64,000 nt of DNA, from the NCBI RefSeq assembly GCF_001613505.1, contig NZ_BDCM01000013.1, positions 248,001 through 312,000 of the forward strand. The letters are read 5' to 3'. The position numbers and the translations under genes are program-made. Origin of the DNA: Nocardia mikamii NBRC 108933 (GTDB lineage Bacteria; Actinomycetota; Actinomycetes; Mycobacteriales; Mycobacteriaceae). Numbering within the stretch: position 1 is the stretch's first letter; each line of letters starts with the position of its first letter. Shown here piece by piece: positions 52,742 to 63,497 of the stretch. Under the pieces are notes generated by a model, which saw only the letters and a program-made list of their open reading frames with translations, had not been told where the DNA came from and did no database searches.

Positions 52742-53158
52742 TCAGTGCTTTTCGGGTCCCACGTGGTACTCGAACACCAGGCCCGCGACCGAGGCCAGGA
52801 CGCAGAGCACGCCCAGGCCGATCAGCCAGTACTGGAAGAACGCGAAGCCGAGCGCGGTGACCGAGGCGGAACCGGCCAGCAGGATGGGCCAGAAGCTGCC
52901 GGGCGAGAAGAAGCCCAGGTCGCCGGCGCCGTCGACGATTTCGGCCTCTTCGTAGTCCTCGGGGCGCAGATCGAGGCGGCGCGCGACGAAGCGGAAGTAG
53001 GTGCCGACGATCAGCGTCAGTCCGGCGGTCAGCACGATGGCGGTGGTACCCGCCCACTCGACGCCGGTGCGGGACTGGCCGGTGAAGAATCCGTAGACGA
53101 CCGCCACGATGATGAAGAACACCGTGAGCAGCTCGAAGATGCGTGCTTCGACCTTCAT
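52742..53158 (-). CDS. ctaF: Cytochrome c oxidase subunit IV, actinobacterial
   Basis: 138 residues with four hydrophobic helices, two at each end of a soluble loop (RRLDLRPEDYEEAEIVDGAG). This is the actinobacterial fourth subunit of aa3 oxidase (Rv2199c). It ends an operon with ctaC, 18 bases downstream of its stop. No cofactor ligands are expected. Confidence 0.92.
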   Translation of the reverse strand: MKVEARIFELLTVFFIIVAVVYGFFTGQSRTGVEWAGTTAIVLTAGLTLIVGTYFRFVARRLDLRPEDYEEAEIVDGAGDLGFFSPGSFWPILLAGSASVTALGFAFFQYWLIGLGVLCVLASVAGLVFEYHVGPEKH

Positions 53159-53176
53159 GTCAGTTCAGTACCCTTC

Positions 53177-54265
53177 TCACTTGCTCTCGGCCTGGCTGGC
53201 TTCACGCGCGGTGCGACGGGTGTCGAACGGATGCGTGGTCGTCGCGACCGGCGACTCGCCGATGCTCGACAGCGCCTCGGCATTGGTCTTACCCGCTTCG
53301 CGGGCGGCGATGTACTTGTCGAACTTGTCCGGCGTCACGGCCCGCACTTCGAAGTTCATCATCGAGTGGAAAGTACCGCACATCTCCGCGCAGCGGCCGA
53401 CGAAGGCGCCCTCGTGCTCGATCTTGGTGATCTGGAAGGTGTTGTCGGAGTGGTTTTCCTTCGGGTTCGGCATCACGTCGCGCTTGAACAGGAACTCCGG
53501 CACCCAGAAGGAGTGGATGACGTCGGCGGAGGCCAGCTGGAATTCCACGACCTTGTTGGTCGGCAGCACCAGCACCGGGATCTCGTTGGACGAGCCGACG
53601 GTCTCGACCTTGTCGTAGTGCAGGTAGGAGATGTCGTTGGCGGGCAGGCCGTGCACCGGTCCCGGCTGCGGGTGGCCGTCGGCGGTGCGCTCCTTGTACT
53701 CGCTCTGAATCTGCTCGTTCAGCGCCTGACGGGTCTGGTCGACCCCGTCGTAGGCCTGGCCGTTCTGGCCGACGACCTTCTGGTAGCCGAACTTCCAGTT
53801 CCACTGGAACGCGGTGACGTCGACGACCACGTCCGGGTTCGAGGTCTTCTCGTGCACGTAGTTCTGCACGACCACGGTGAAGTAGAACAGCACCGCGATG
53901 ATCACGAACGGAATCGCGGTGTAGGTCAGCTCCAGCGGCACGTTGTAGCCGGTCTGCCGCGGGAACTCCGGGGAGTCCTTCTTCTTGCGGTGGAAGGCCA
54001 CGGTCCAGAAGGTCAGGCCCCAGACCAGCACACCCATCGCCAGGGCGGCGACGACCGACCACGTCCACAGTTCCCGCATCCGCGTCCCCTGCGGGGTCAC
54101 ACCCGAGGGCCAGCCGAACCGAAGCACGGGATTGTCGATCGAGCAGCCCGAGACGAGCATCACGGTGATCCCCATGGACACCGCCAGCCCGGCCCGCCGA
54201 AGGATGCGGCCCCGCCGTACCCGGGCGGGTCGTGCCCCTATCGCTTCGCTCGCCTTGTGCGCCAC
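53177..54265 (-). CDS. ctaC: Cytochrome c oxidase subunit II
   Basis: 362 residues. A lipobox-like MLVSGCSIDNP follows the N-terminal hydrophobic segment, then two transmembrane helices and a cupredoxin domain. The CuA ligands are in ADVIHSFWVPE and CAEMCGTFHSMM. It accepts electrons from QcrC in the supercomplex. GTG 54265 follows AGGAAGG; an upstream start would add a non-conserved tail. The N-terminal extension before the lipobox is about 30 residues. Confidence 0.94.
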   Translation of the reverse strand: MAHKASEAIGARPARVRRGRILRRAGLAVSMGITVMLVSGCSIDNPVLRFGWPSGVTPQGTRMRELWTWSVVAALAMGVLVWGLTFWTVAFHRKKKDSPEFPRQTGYNVPLELTYTAIPFVIIAVLFYFTVVVQNYVHEKTSNPDVVVDVTAFQWNWKFGYQKVVGQNGQAYDGVDQTRQALNEQIQSEYKERTADGHPQPGPVHGLPANDISYLHYDKVETVGSSNEIPVLVLPTNKVVEFQLASADVIHSFWVPEFLFKRDVMPNPKENHSDNTFQITKIEHEGAFVGRCAEMCGTFHSMMNFEVRAVTPDKFDKYIAAREAGKTNAEALSSIGESPVATTTHPFDTRRTAREASQAESK

Positions 54266-54631
54266 GCTCAACGCCTTCCTGGTCGTCCATCCGACACGGC
54301 GCCACCCGGATGCCGGGCGGCGCGTTTTCAGCACGTTCGGGAGACTTCCGCGAGCCGCGCCGAACGCACGGCCGACCACGAGAGTTCCCGAGTACTACGC
54401 AGCGTAGACCAAACCGCCTCCCGCGTTGTCCCCGGGTCGCTTTCGACACACCGGCCACCGGGGGCGATCCCCGGCGGTACCGTCGGGCCGCTCGCGCGCG
54501 CGGGCGCGAAATCCCAGGCGGGCGCGACCGCCGCCCAGCAAGGCGACGAGCAGGCCCCCGGTGCGGCATACTCGGGGACTGGTTTCGAATGTTCTCCGCG
54601 TACCCGATCCGGAAACGAGGTTCTCGACGCA
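54266..54631. other. Divergent intergenic region ctaC / asnB
   Basis: 366 bases, no gene. CTACGCAGCGTAG (54394-54406) is an odd-centred palindrome and overlaps TACGCT on the minus strand, a possible -10 for ctaC. The rest shows no clear signal. Confidence 0.45.
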
Positions 54632-56557
54632 GTGTGTGGACTGCTGGGATTTCTGACCGCCGATGTGGCCACCGACTCCGTCGTACAGCAGGTGTACGAC
54701 GCCTTGCAGTGCGGGCGCCATCGCGGCCCGGACGAGCGCGGCACCTGGCACGACGAACACATCATCCTGGGCTTCAACCGCCTGTCGATCATCGACATCG
54801 AGCATTCGCATCAGCCGCTGCGCTGGGGTCCGCCGGAGAATACGGAGCGTTACGCGCTGGCGTTCAACGGTGAGATCTACAACTACCTGGAGTTGCGCGC
54901 GCAGCTGAGCGAGGAGTTCGGGGCACGGTTCGCCACCGAGGGCGACGGTGAGGCGATCGTCGCGGCCTATCACCACTGGGGCACCGCGGCATTCTCCAAG
55001 CTGCGCGGCATGTTCGCCTTCGCCATCTGGGACACCGAAACCCAGGAGCTGGTGCTGGCCCGCGACCCGTTCGGCATCAAGCCGCTGTTCCTGGCCACCG
55101 GCCCAGGCGGCACCGCCTACGCCAGCGAGAAGAAGAGCCTGCTGGAACTGCTGCCCGCGCTGAATCTCTCGGACGCACTGGATCCGCGCGCCCTCGAGCA
55201 CTACACGGTGCTGCAATACGTGCCGGAGCCGGAATCGCTGCACGCGTCCATCCGCCGCCTCGAATCCGGCTGCTACGCCACCCTGCGCCCCGGCGCCGCG
55301 CCGGAAGTCACCCGTTACTTCGAGCCGAACTTCCGGGTGCGCCCGTTCGCGGCGGGCTCGGAGGAGGCCCGCTACCGCGAGATCGCGGCGGTGCTCGAGG
55401 ATTCGGTCGCCAAGCACATGCGCGCGGATGTCACCGTCGGCGCCTTCCTGTCCGGCGGCATCGACTCCACCGCCATCGCGGCGCTGGCGATCCGGCACAA
55501 CCCGAATCTGCTCACCTTCACCTCGGCGTTCGAGCGGGAGGGGTATTCGGAGGCCGATGTGGCGGCCGAGACCGCGGAGGCGATCGGCGCGAAGCATTTC
55601 ATCCGCACCGTCAGCCCCGAGGAGTTCGCGGGCGCGATCCCCGAGATCGTCTGGTATCTGGACGATCCGGTGGCCGATCCGGCGCTGGTGCCGCTGTATT
55701 TCGTGGCCCAGGAGGCGCGCAAGCACGTCAAGGTGGTGCTCTCCGGCGAGGGTTCCGACGAACTGTTCGGCGGCTATACGATCTATCGGGAGCCGTTGTC
55801 GCTCAAGCCTTTCGAGTATCTGCCGAAGGGCGTGCGGCGGCTGGCGGGCAAACTCTCGGACCGGATTCCGGACGGGACGCGCGGCAAGAGCCTGCTGCAC
55901 CGCGGTTCATTGCCGCTCGAGCAGCGCTACTACGGCAATGCCCGCAGCTTCAACGATGCCCAGTTGCGTTCGGTGCTGCGCGAATTCCGCCCGGAGTGGA
56001 CCCATCAGGATGTGACGGCACCGATCTACGCGCGCTCGCGCGGCTGGGATCCGGTGGCGCGCATGCAGCATCTGGACCTGTTCACCTGGTTGCGCGGCGA
56101 CATCCTGGTCAAGGCCGACAAGATGACCATGGCCAATTCGCTGGAGTTGCGGGTGCCGTTCCTGGACCCCGAGGTGTTCGCGGTCGCCGAGCAGATCCCG
56201 TATCAGCAGAAGATCACCAAGGAGACCACCAAGTACGCGCTGCGCCGCGCGCTCGAGACGATCGTTCCGCCGCATGTGCTGCACCGGCCGAAACTGGGCT
56301 TCCCGGTACCGCTGCGGCACTGGCTGCGCGGACCGGAACTCTACGACTGGGCCGCCACCCAGATCGCGGAATCGCAGACCGACCATCTGCTGGACAAGTC
56401 CGCGATCAAGGCCATGCTCGAGGCGCACCGCGCCGGCAACGGCGACCACAGCCGTCGCCTGTGGACGCTGCTGGTGTTCATGATCTGGCACGGCATCTTC
56501 GTCGAGGACCGCATCAAGCCCGATATCCAGGAGCCCACCTACCCCGTGCGGCTCTAG
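54632..56557 (+). CDS. asnB: Asparagine synthase (glutamine-hydrolysing)
   Basis: 641 residues. The N-terminal class II glutaminase begins CGLLGF after the start codon, giving Cys1 as nucleophile after Met removal; RLSIIDIEHSHQPL and NGEIYNYLELRAQL complete it. The synthetase domain has the P-loop FLSGGIDSTAIAALA and LSGEGSDELFGGY. GTG 54632 is fixed by the Cys that must follow it. Syntenic with Rv2201 next to ctaC. An upstream open frame of over 600 codons in this phase is non-coding. Confidence 0.95.
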   Translation: MCGLLGFLTADVATDSVVQQVYDALQCGRHRGPDERGTWHDEHIILGFNRLSIIDIEHSHQPLRWGPPENTERYALAFNGEIYNYLELRAQLSEEFGARFATEGDGEAIVAAYHHWGTAAFSKLRGMFAFAIWDTETQELVLARDPFGIKPLFLATGPGGTAYASEKKSLLELLPALNLSDALDPRALEHYTVLQYVPEPESLHASIRRLESGCYATLRPGAAPEVTRYFEPNFRVRPFAAGSEEARYREIAAVLEDSVAKHMRADVTVGAFLSGGIDSTAIAALAIRHNPNLLTFTSAFEREGYSEADVAAETAEAIGAKHFIRTVSPEEFAGAIPEIVWYLDDPVADPALVPLYFVAQEARKHVKVVLSGEGSDELFGGYTIYREPLSLKPFEYLPKGVRRLAGKLSDRIPDGTRGKSLLHRGSLPLEQRYYGNARSFNDAQLRSVLREFRPEWTHQDVTAPIYARSRGWDPVARMQHLDLFTWLRGDILVKADKMTMANSLELRVPFLDPEVFAVAEQIPYQQKITKETTKYALRRALETIVPPHVLHRPKLGFPVPLRHWLRGPELYDWAATQIAESQTDHLLDKSAIKAMLEAHRAGNGDHSRRLWTLLVFMIWHGIFVEDRIKPDIQEPTYPVRL

Positions 56558-56680
56558 CCGGCGGGCATCAGCGACGCGGGCGTCGTACCGCGGCCGATCA
56601 CGGCCGGCGGTGCGGCGCCCGTTCCGTTTGCGGCGATCCCATCGCATACCACTCGTAGTCACGTCATCGTTTCGACGCTC

Positions 56681-56709
56681 TTGAACGTACCGTTAAACAG
56701 CGGTACATT
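56681..56709 (+). promoter_or_regulatory. Sigma-70-type promoter with operator-like repeat
   Basis: TTGAAC (56681-56686) and TACATT (56704-56709) with a 17-base spacer, the best promoter match in the window. GTACCG/CGGTAC arms (56687-56692, 56701-56706) flank eight bases inside the spacer and overlap the -10 box, so a repressor site is possible. Confidence 0.6.
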
Positions 56710-56726
56710 AAATGACGTCAAGTCGA

Positions 56727-56744
56727 GCGGCCCGATCGGGCCGC
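56727..56744 (+). promoter_or_regulatory. Perfect palindrome in 5' leader
   Basis: GCGGCCCGATCGGGCCGC, an 18-base perfect palindrome; as RNA a 7-bp stem with a GATC loop, between the promoter and the start of the small secreted protein gene. Could stabilise the transcript or control its translation. Confidence 0.5.
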
Positions 56745-56782
56745 GGACGGATACGCCCGAGACACGTACCGAAGGAATTCCG

Positions 56783-57130
56783 ATGGTTCGAAACGAACTG
56801 CCCTCGAAGCTCCGCACCCGCATGTCACGCACCGTGATCACGGTCGCCATCGCGGCCGCACCGATCGTGGCGGCCGCCGCCCCCGCTCTCGCCGAACCGG
56901 CGGCGGCCCCGGCCCAGTCCCAGGAGGTACCGGCCTCCGGAACGGATCTCCAGTTCGTCCACGGCTGGGGGCACCACGGCTGGGGTCATCACGGCGGCTG
57001 GGGAATGCCGGGGTGGGGCCTGCCGCGCGGCGGCTACGGCGGCTTCTATCCGGGCTGGAACAGCCCGTGGTCGGGTGGCTACGGCTACGGGTACGGCTAC
57101 TCGCCGTTCTCGACCGGCAGCGCCTCCTGA
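56783..57130 (+). CDS. Small secreted His/Gly/Trp-rich protein
   Basis: 115 residues. A signal peptide (hydrophobic stretch TVITVAIAAAPIVAAAAPAL, cleavage near AEPAAA) leads to a short acidic linker and a low-complexity C-terminus with HGWGHHGWGHHGGWGMPGWG and then GYGYGYGYSPF. The His and Trp spacing could bind copper, nickel or other metals; Gly-Tyr repeats also suggest a structural coat role. AAGGA precedes ATG 56783. No family is recognised. It has its own promoter with an operator-like repeat and a leader hairpin. Confidence 0.75.
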   Translation: MVRNELPSKLRTRMSRTVITVAIAAAPIVAAAAPALAEPAAAPAQSQEVPASGTDLQFVHGWGHHGWGHHGGWGMPGWGLPRGGYGGFYPGWNSPWSGGYGYGYGYSPFSTGSAS

Positions 57131-57170
57131 CCCGATATCACAGCGGCTCGATCGCGATCGGCACGCGGCC

Positions 57171-57176
57171 TACCCT
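57171..57176 (+). promoter_or_regulatory. -10 box of leaderless promoter, DUF2277 gene
   Basis: TACCCT, seven bases before ATG 57184. Confidence 0.45.
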
Positions 57177-57183
57177 CGTAGCT

Positions 57184-57453
57184 ATGTGCCGAAATATCAC
57201 CGCCCTGCGCGGGCTCGAACCGGAAGCGACAGCGGAGGAGATCGAGGCGGCCGCGCTGCAGTACGTCCGCAAGGTGGGTGGTCTGAGTAGCATCTCCGCG
57301 GCCACCCGCCCCGCGGTCGACGAGGCCGTCGCCGAGATCGCCGCGGCCACCACCCGCCTGCTGGCGGCGCTGCCCGATCGCAAGGTGCCACCGAAGTCGG
57401 TTCCGCCGCTGCGGCGGCCGGAGGTGCAAGCGCGCATCGCCGCCCGCGCCTGA
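57184..57453 (+). CDS. DUF2277 domain-containing protein
   Basis: 89 residues matching DUF2277 closely: MCRNITALRGLEPEATAEEI at the N-terminus and QYVRKVGGLSS a little further on, with a Pro/Arg-rich end (PPKSVPPLRRPEVQARIAAR). A Cys at residue 2 is conserved. The family is widespread in actinobacteria, and its function is unknown. Leaderless-type -10 box at seven bases. The gene stands alone between the secreted protein and the phosphoesterase. Confidence 0.85.
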   Translation: MCRNITALRGLEPEATAEEIEAAALQYVRKVGGLSSISAATRPAVDEAVAEIAAATTRLLAALPDRKVPPKSVPPLRRPEVQARIAARA

Positions 57454-57615
57454 GCCCGGAACGGACCTGACCTGCCGCCACCACCCGGACCGTCGACAGG
57501 GTGAGGTACGGCACGGCACAGCGGTGTCATGGTGAGCCGTCGTCCCGGCTCGTGATTCACCCGGTGTTCGCCGTGGCGTGGGGTTTTCTGAACCCGGGCA
57601 CGGTTGGCTGGGGGT

Positions 57616-59328
57616 ATGGACGAGCGGGACACTGCGGGGCCGGTTTCCGATCGAGCGGATGACGGCGGAATCGGGGGAACCGGGGCGCACGACGGCGAAG
57701 CGACCGGCCCGGCCGCGGCCGCCGGGCCGCGGGGCGTGAGCCGGCGGTGGCTGTTCGGCGCCTCGGGTGCGGCGGCCGTGGCCGGACTCGCGGTGGGAGC
57801 CGGGACGACGGCGGCGTTGCACAGCGACGGAGCTACGGGAGGCGGCGGCGGGCGATTCTGGCCGCTGTCACCGGAATTGGCGACAGGTCCGGCCCGGGTG
57901 GCCGCACCGCCGGTGACGGGCTTGCACCTGCAGTTCGGTGCCGACGCCGCGCGCGAGGCCGTGGTGAGCTGGCAGAGTTCGGCGTCGGTGCGCAATCCGG
58001 TGGTGCGATTCGGCACGGCCACAACCGGGTTCGGCGCGACCGCGCCCGCGCAGACCCGGGTCTACCGGGACGCCGCCTCGGGCACCGAGGTATACGCCCA
58101 TCACGCGGTACTGACCGGGCTCACCCCGGATACCGACTACATCTACGCCGCCGGACACGACGGCGCCACACCGGAATTGGGTACCTACCGCACCGCGCCC
58201 GCGGGACGGGCCGCGTTCCGCTTCACCAGTTTCGGCGATCAGGGCACTCCGACGCTCGGCAAGCTGGACAACGGCCGCTACGTCAACGACAACCTCGGCT
58301 CCCCCGTCGCCGGTGATGTCACCGCGGGGATCGAACATCTGGCCCCGCTGTTCAATCTCGTCAACGGCGATCTGTGCTACGCCAATCTCGCCACCGACCG
58401 GATCCGCACCTGGAACGACTGGTGGGCCAACAATTCCCGGTCCGCTCGCCACCGTCCGTGGATGCCGGCACCGGGTAATCACGAGAACGAACGCGGCAAC
58501 GGCCCGATCGGCTACGAGGCGTTCCAGACGTATTTCACCGTGCCCGACAGCGGGGCCGAGGATCTCGCGCGCGGGCTCTGGTACGCCTTCACGGTCGGCG
58601 CGGTCCGGGTGATCGCGGTGGCAAACGACGACATCTGCCTGCAGGACGGCGGCAACTCCTACGTGCACGGCTACTCCGGCGGCGCTCAGAAGCGCTGGCT
58701 GGACAAGGAATTGGCCGCCGCCCGCGCAGACCGCGCCATCGACTGGATCGTCGTGTTCATGCACCAGACCGCGATCTCCTCGGCCGACAAGGCCAACGGC
58801 GCCGATCTGGGGATCCGCCGGGAATGGCTACCGCTGTTCGACCGCTACGAGGTCGATCTGGTGCTGTGCGGCCACGAACACCACTACGAGCGTTCCCATC
58901 CCGTCCGCGGGGTCCTCGGCAGCGACACCCTCACACCGAAACCGGTCCCGGCGGCGGTCACGCCTGCCACCGCGACCGCGCCCGAGATCATCGACACCTC
59001 GCGGGGCACAGTGCATCTCGTGATCGGCGGCGGCGGCACCTCCGTCCCCTCGAATGGGCTGTTCTTCCCCGGACAGCAGTGCCGGGTGATCACCGGTGTC
59101 GGCGCCGTCGACCCCGCCACGGGTAAGAAGGCGCCGATCTACGTGATGGAGCAGGCGCCGTGGTCGGCCTTCAAGGACCCCGACCATCCCTACGGCTTCT
59201 GCGCTTTCGACGTCGATCCCGGCGCCCCCGGCGGCCACACCACCATAACCGCCACCTACTACGCCGTCACCGACACGTTGACGCCGGTGGACAGCTTCAT
59301 CCTCACCCGGCCGCGTTCCGACCACTGA
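57616..59328 (+). CDS. Tat-exported metallophosphoesterase, purple acid phosphatase-like
   Basis: 570 residues. A long polar N-terminus precedes SRRWLFG and a hydrophobic stretch, a twin-arginine signal. A fibronectin-like N-terminal domain (residues about 90-205) is followed by the calcineurin-like metal centre: FGDQG, NGDLCYAN, PGNHEN, VFMHQ and GHEHHYERS. Cleavage of phosphate esters outside the cytoplasm is expected. ATG 57616 gives a short signal region; TTG 57604 is in frame. GGGGGT lies before the ATG. Confidence 0.88.
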   Translation: MDERDTAGPVSDRADDGGIGGTGAHDGEATGPAAAAGPRGVSRRWLFGASGAAAVAGLAVGAGTTAALHSDGATGGGGGRFWPLSPELATGPARVAAPPVTGLHLQFGADAAREAVVSWQSSASVRNPVVRFGTATTGFGATAPAQTRVYRDAASGTEVYAHHAVLTGLTPDTDYIYAAGHDGATPELGTYRTAPAGRAAFRFTSFGDQGTPTLGKLDNGRYVNDNLGSPVAGDVTAGIEHLAPLFNLVNGDLCYANLATDRIRTWNDWWANNSRSARHRPWMPAPGNHENERGNGPIGYEAFQTYFTVPDSGAEDLARGLWYAFTVGAVRVIAVANDDICLQDGGNSYVHGYSGGAQKRWLDKELAAARADRAIDWIVVFMHQTAISSADKANGADLGIRREWLPLFDRYEVDLVLCGHEHHYERSHPVRGVLGSDTLTPKPVPAAVTPATATAPEIIDTSRGTVHLVIGGGGTSVPSNGLFFPGQQCRVITGVGAVDPATGKKAPIYVMEQAPWSAFKDPDHPYGFCAFDVDPGAPGGHTTITATYYAVTDTLTPVDSFILTRPRSDH

Positions 59329-59470
59329 CCTCGGCCGCGGTCGTCGGCCTCCGTACAGAGTGAACGGCTCGCCCGCATCCACCGGCCCCGGCCACCCCGT
59401 CCTGTCCGCACATCCCCGCCCGCATCTGTCACACCGTCGACACAGCGCGAACGACTCCACCGCCCGACTG

Positions 59471-60193
59471 CTACGTGACGTGGATCAGATCCAGCATCCG
59501 GCGTGCCAGCTCGGCGTCGGTGGCCTCGGGTGGCGTGGCCGGCAGCCGATGCCACACGGTGAGAAGCAGGTCCGCCGCCCTGCCGGACAGAACCGTATCG
59601 GCCGCCGCCGCGCCGTGGTCGATCGTCGGCTCCGGATGGGTCAGGCGCAGCGTCCATGGCAGGCGGTCGAGGTCGGTGCAGGTGAATTGCGTTGCAGCTC
59701 CGGCAAGTTCGCCGGGCACCTCCGCTCGGGCGAGGAAGCGCGGGACGAAGACGTGCAGCCATTCGTCGACGCCGTCACCCGCGAACTCGGCGTCGATCGG
59801 CGCCGCCGCGCCGGGCCGCACGGCGTCCTGCGCATCCCACCGGTGCATCGTCGTCTCGTGTGCTTGGCGCCGCAGCCAGAACCGCACGGTCCGCCGGCCG
59901 ACGAAGGTGTCGACCTCGGCGTCGAGATCCATCCCGTCCAGTTGCCGCAGCAGCAGATCGCGGCTCTCGCGATACCACTGCGACAGGTCCCCGCCGTCGG
60001 GGCGTGGCACCGGCGCGTCGTCGCCGCGCAGGAATCCCGCCGCCCACCGATGCACCCGGCCCACGTGGGAGATCAGGCGCGCCACATCCCATCCGGGGCA
60101 GGCCGCCACCGGCGCCCCGTACGCGTCCCGGGGTATCGCGGCGATCGCCTCGCCCTCGGCCACGAGTGCCGCCCGCCACCGTGAATCGTCCAT
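59471..60193 (-). CDS. Maleylpyruvate isomerase family, mycothiol-dependent type
   Basis: 240 residues. The DinB-like N-terminal four-helix domain has VAACPGWDVARLISHVGRVHRW with a candidate metal His at GRVHRW, and RFWLRRQAHETTMHRWDAQD gives the other His residues; the C-terminal domain follows after residue 160. Members use mycothiol as cofactor or are of unknown substrate. TAGGTT ends six bases before the ATG. It starts 21 bases past the stop of the larger upstream gene, so it may share its transcript or use its own promoter. Confidence 0.85.
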   Translation of the reverse strand: MDDSRWRAALVAEGEAIAAIPRDAYGAPVAACPGWDVARLISHVGRVHRWAAGFLRGDDAPVPRPDGGDLSQWYRESRDLLLRQLDGMDLDAEVDTFVGRRTVRFWLRRQAHETTMHRWDAQDAVRPGAAAPIDAEFAGDGVDEWLHVFVPRFLARAEVPGELAGAATQFTCTDLDRLPWTLRLTHPEPTIDHGAAAADTVLSGRAADLLLTVWHRLPATPPEATDAELARRMLDLIHVT

Positions 60194-60199
60194 GCCCGC

Positions 60200-60205
60200 A
60201 ACCTA
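60200..60205 (-). promoter_or_regulatory. -10-like box before maleylpyruvate isomerase-family gene
   Basis: TAGGTT on the minus strand, six bases before ATG 60193. Confidence 0.35.
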
Positions 60206-60214
60206 TCCGCCGCG

Positions 60215-62218
<2,004 letters not shown>

Positions 62219-62255
62219 TCAGGATCCTCCCGTGATCCATTCCTGCGAGAAGGAG

Positions 62256-63497
62256 TCATACGTAGAAGTCGAGTTCTTCCTGTCGCTTCAGCAGGTCCCG
62301 CAGAGCGTACGGGTCTTCGCCGAAGAAGTACAGCAGACCCCAGTGATTGCCGAATGCGGTTCGCTTGGTGACCTTTTCCGCCAGCGGGGCGGTGAGTTCG
62401 TGGGTTTCGAAATATTCGTGATCCTCCGTCTCCTCCGGGATCGACAACCGGCTGACCACTCGCCGTCGCGGATAGACGCCGAACGAACCGGCGTGCCCTT
62501 TCGCATCCACCACCTCGCGGGGGAAGAACGCCTCGATCTCCTCCTCGGTGGTCTTCGGATCGAAGGCGAGTACCAGCGCGTGATAGGCGTTGAAACCGTA
62601 TGCGCGCTCCAGCAATTCGAATACCTTGAAACCGGGCGGGCGATAGGCGACCTCGCCGAAATACATCTCGCCGTCGCTGGTGACGAAGTATTCCGGGTGC
62701 ACGAACCCGAATTCGATATCGAAGGTTTTGATCAGCTTTTCCACCTGGCGGGTGATCTCCGGACGATACTTCTCCAGTTCCGGCGTGGCGGGGACGAAGA
62801 CGGAGTAGCCGAGCCGCACATATTCGGAGATGTTGAGGAATCGGATCTTGCCGTCGTGGATCCACGCCTCGACCGCGAATTCCCAACCGTCCAAATGGGA
62901 TTCCATCAGCACCGGGAACTCGTCGTCGGGGATCGCGTCGATCTCGTCGGGGGTGCGGATCACGCGGTGCCCGAGGCAGCCGGCCTTGTCGAATGCCTTG
63001 ATGTGGATCGGATCGTTCGGATCGCCGTCGAGTTTCAGCAGGGTCTGGTTGACGCGCTTGAGGAACCGGATGACGTCGTCACGCTCGTGCGCCTCCTCGA
63101 AGATGCCCACTCGGATACCGCCCAGCTGCGCACGCCGTTTCATCAGCGATTTGTCGCGCAGCAGCATGGCCTGGCCGAGCAGCCGCGGATTGTCCAACAG
63201 CACCGAATTGATCGCGCCCGCCCATTCCACGGTCTCCTCGAAGATCGGGATGGCGACGTCGACGCCCATCTCCTTCAGGGTTTCCGCGATTTCCACGGAC
63301 CAGTCGTTGAGTCGTTCGAAATTCCAGCAAAGATAGGGGATGTCGTGTTCGGTGCAGTACTCCTCTGCCCACTCCGGAGCCACCACGACATAGCGCCGAT
63401 CGAATCGGTCCACCGCTTCGACCGCGTTCAGACTCCAACCCAGCAGGGCGACATAGCCTTTGTCCGGGTTCCTGCTCTTCGATTCACGGGATGACAT
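62256..63497 (-). CDS. ATP-grasp carboxylate-amine ligase family protein
   Basis: 413 residues. The N-terminal preATP-grasp part is residues 1-110; HIKAFDKAG (Lys167) and LMESHLDGWEFAVEAW (197-212) are the ATP-binding strand and loop, and GEMYFGEVAYRPPG with Glu282 and Arg286 is the metal/phosphate site of ATP-grasp ligases. Such enzymes join a carboxylate (as acyl phosphate) to an amine or thiol. The C-terminal 100 residues are atypical. ATG 63497 has AGCAGG upstream; a TTG start 52 codons earlier is possible. Coupled with the Cys-His-Asn protein gene; no known pathway is apparent. Confidence 0.8.
   Translation of the reverse strand: MSSRESKSRNPDKGYVALLGWSLNAVEAVDRFDRRYVVVAPEWAEEYCTEHDIPYLCWNFERLNDWSVEIAETLKEMGVDVAIPIFEETVEWAGAINSVLLDNPRLLGQAMLLRDKSLMKRRAQLGGIRVGIFEEAHERDDVIRFLKRVNQTLLKLDGDPNDPIHIKAFDKAGCLGHRVIRTPDEIDAIPDDEFPVLMESHLDGWEFAVEAWIHDGKIRFLNISEYVRLGYSVFVPATPELEKYRPEITRQVEKLIKTFDIEFGFVHPEYFVTSDGEMYFGEVAYRPPGFKVFELLERAYGFNAYHALVLAFDPKTTEEEIEAFFPREVVDAKGHAGSFGVYPRRRVVSRLSIPEETEDHEYFETHELTAPLAEKVTKRTAFGNHWGLLYFFGEDPYALRDLLKRQEELDFYV

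Noticed and set aside
52640..54631. Upstream extension of the asnB frame by more than 600 codons
   Set aside because: It crosses ctaF and ctaC in antisense; the catalytic Cys must follow the start codon at 54632.
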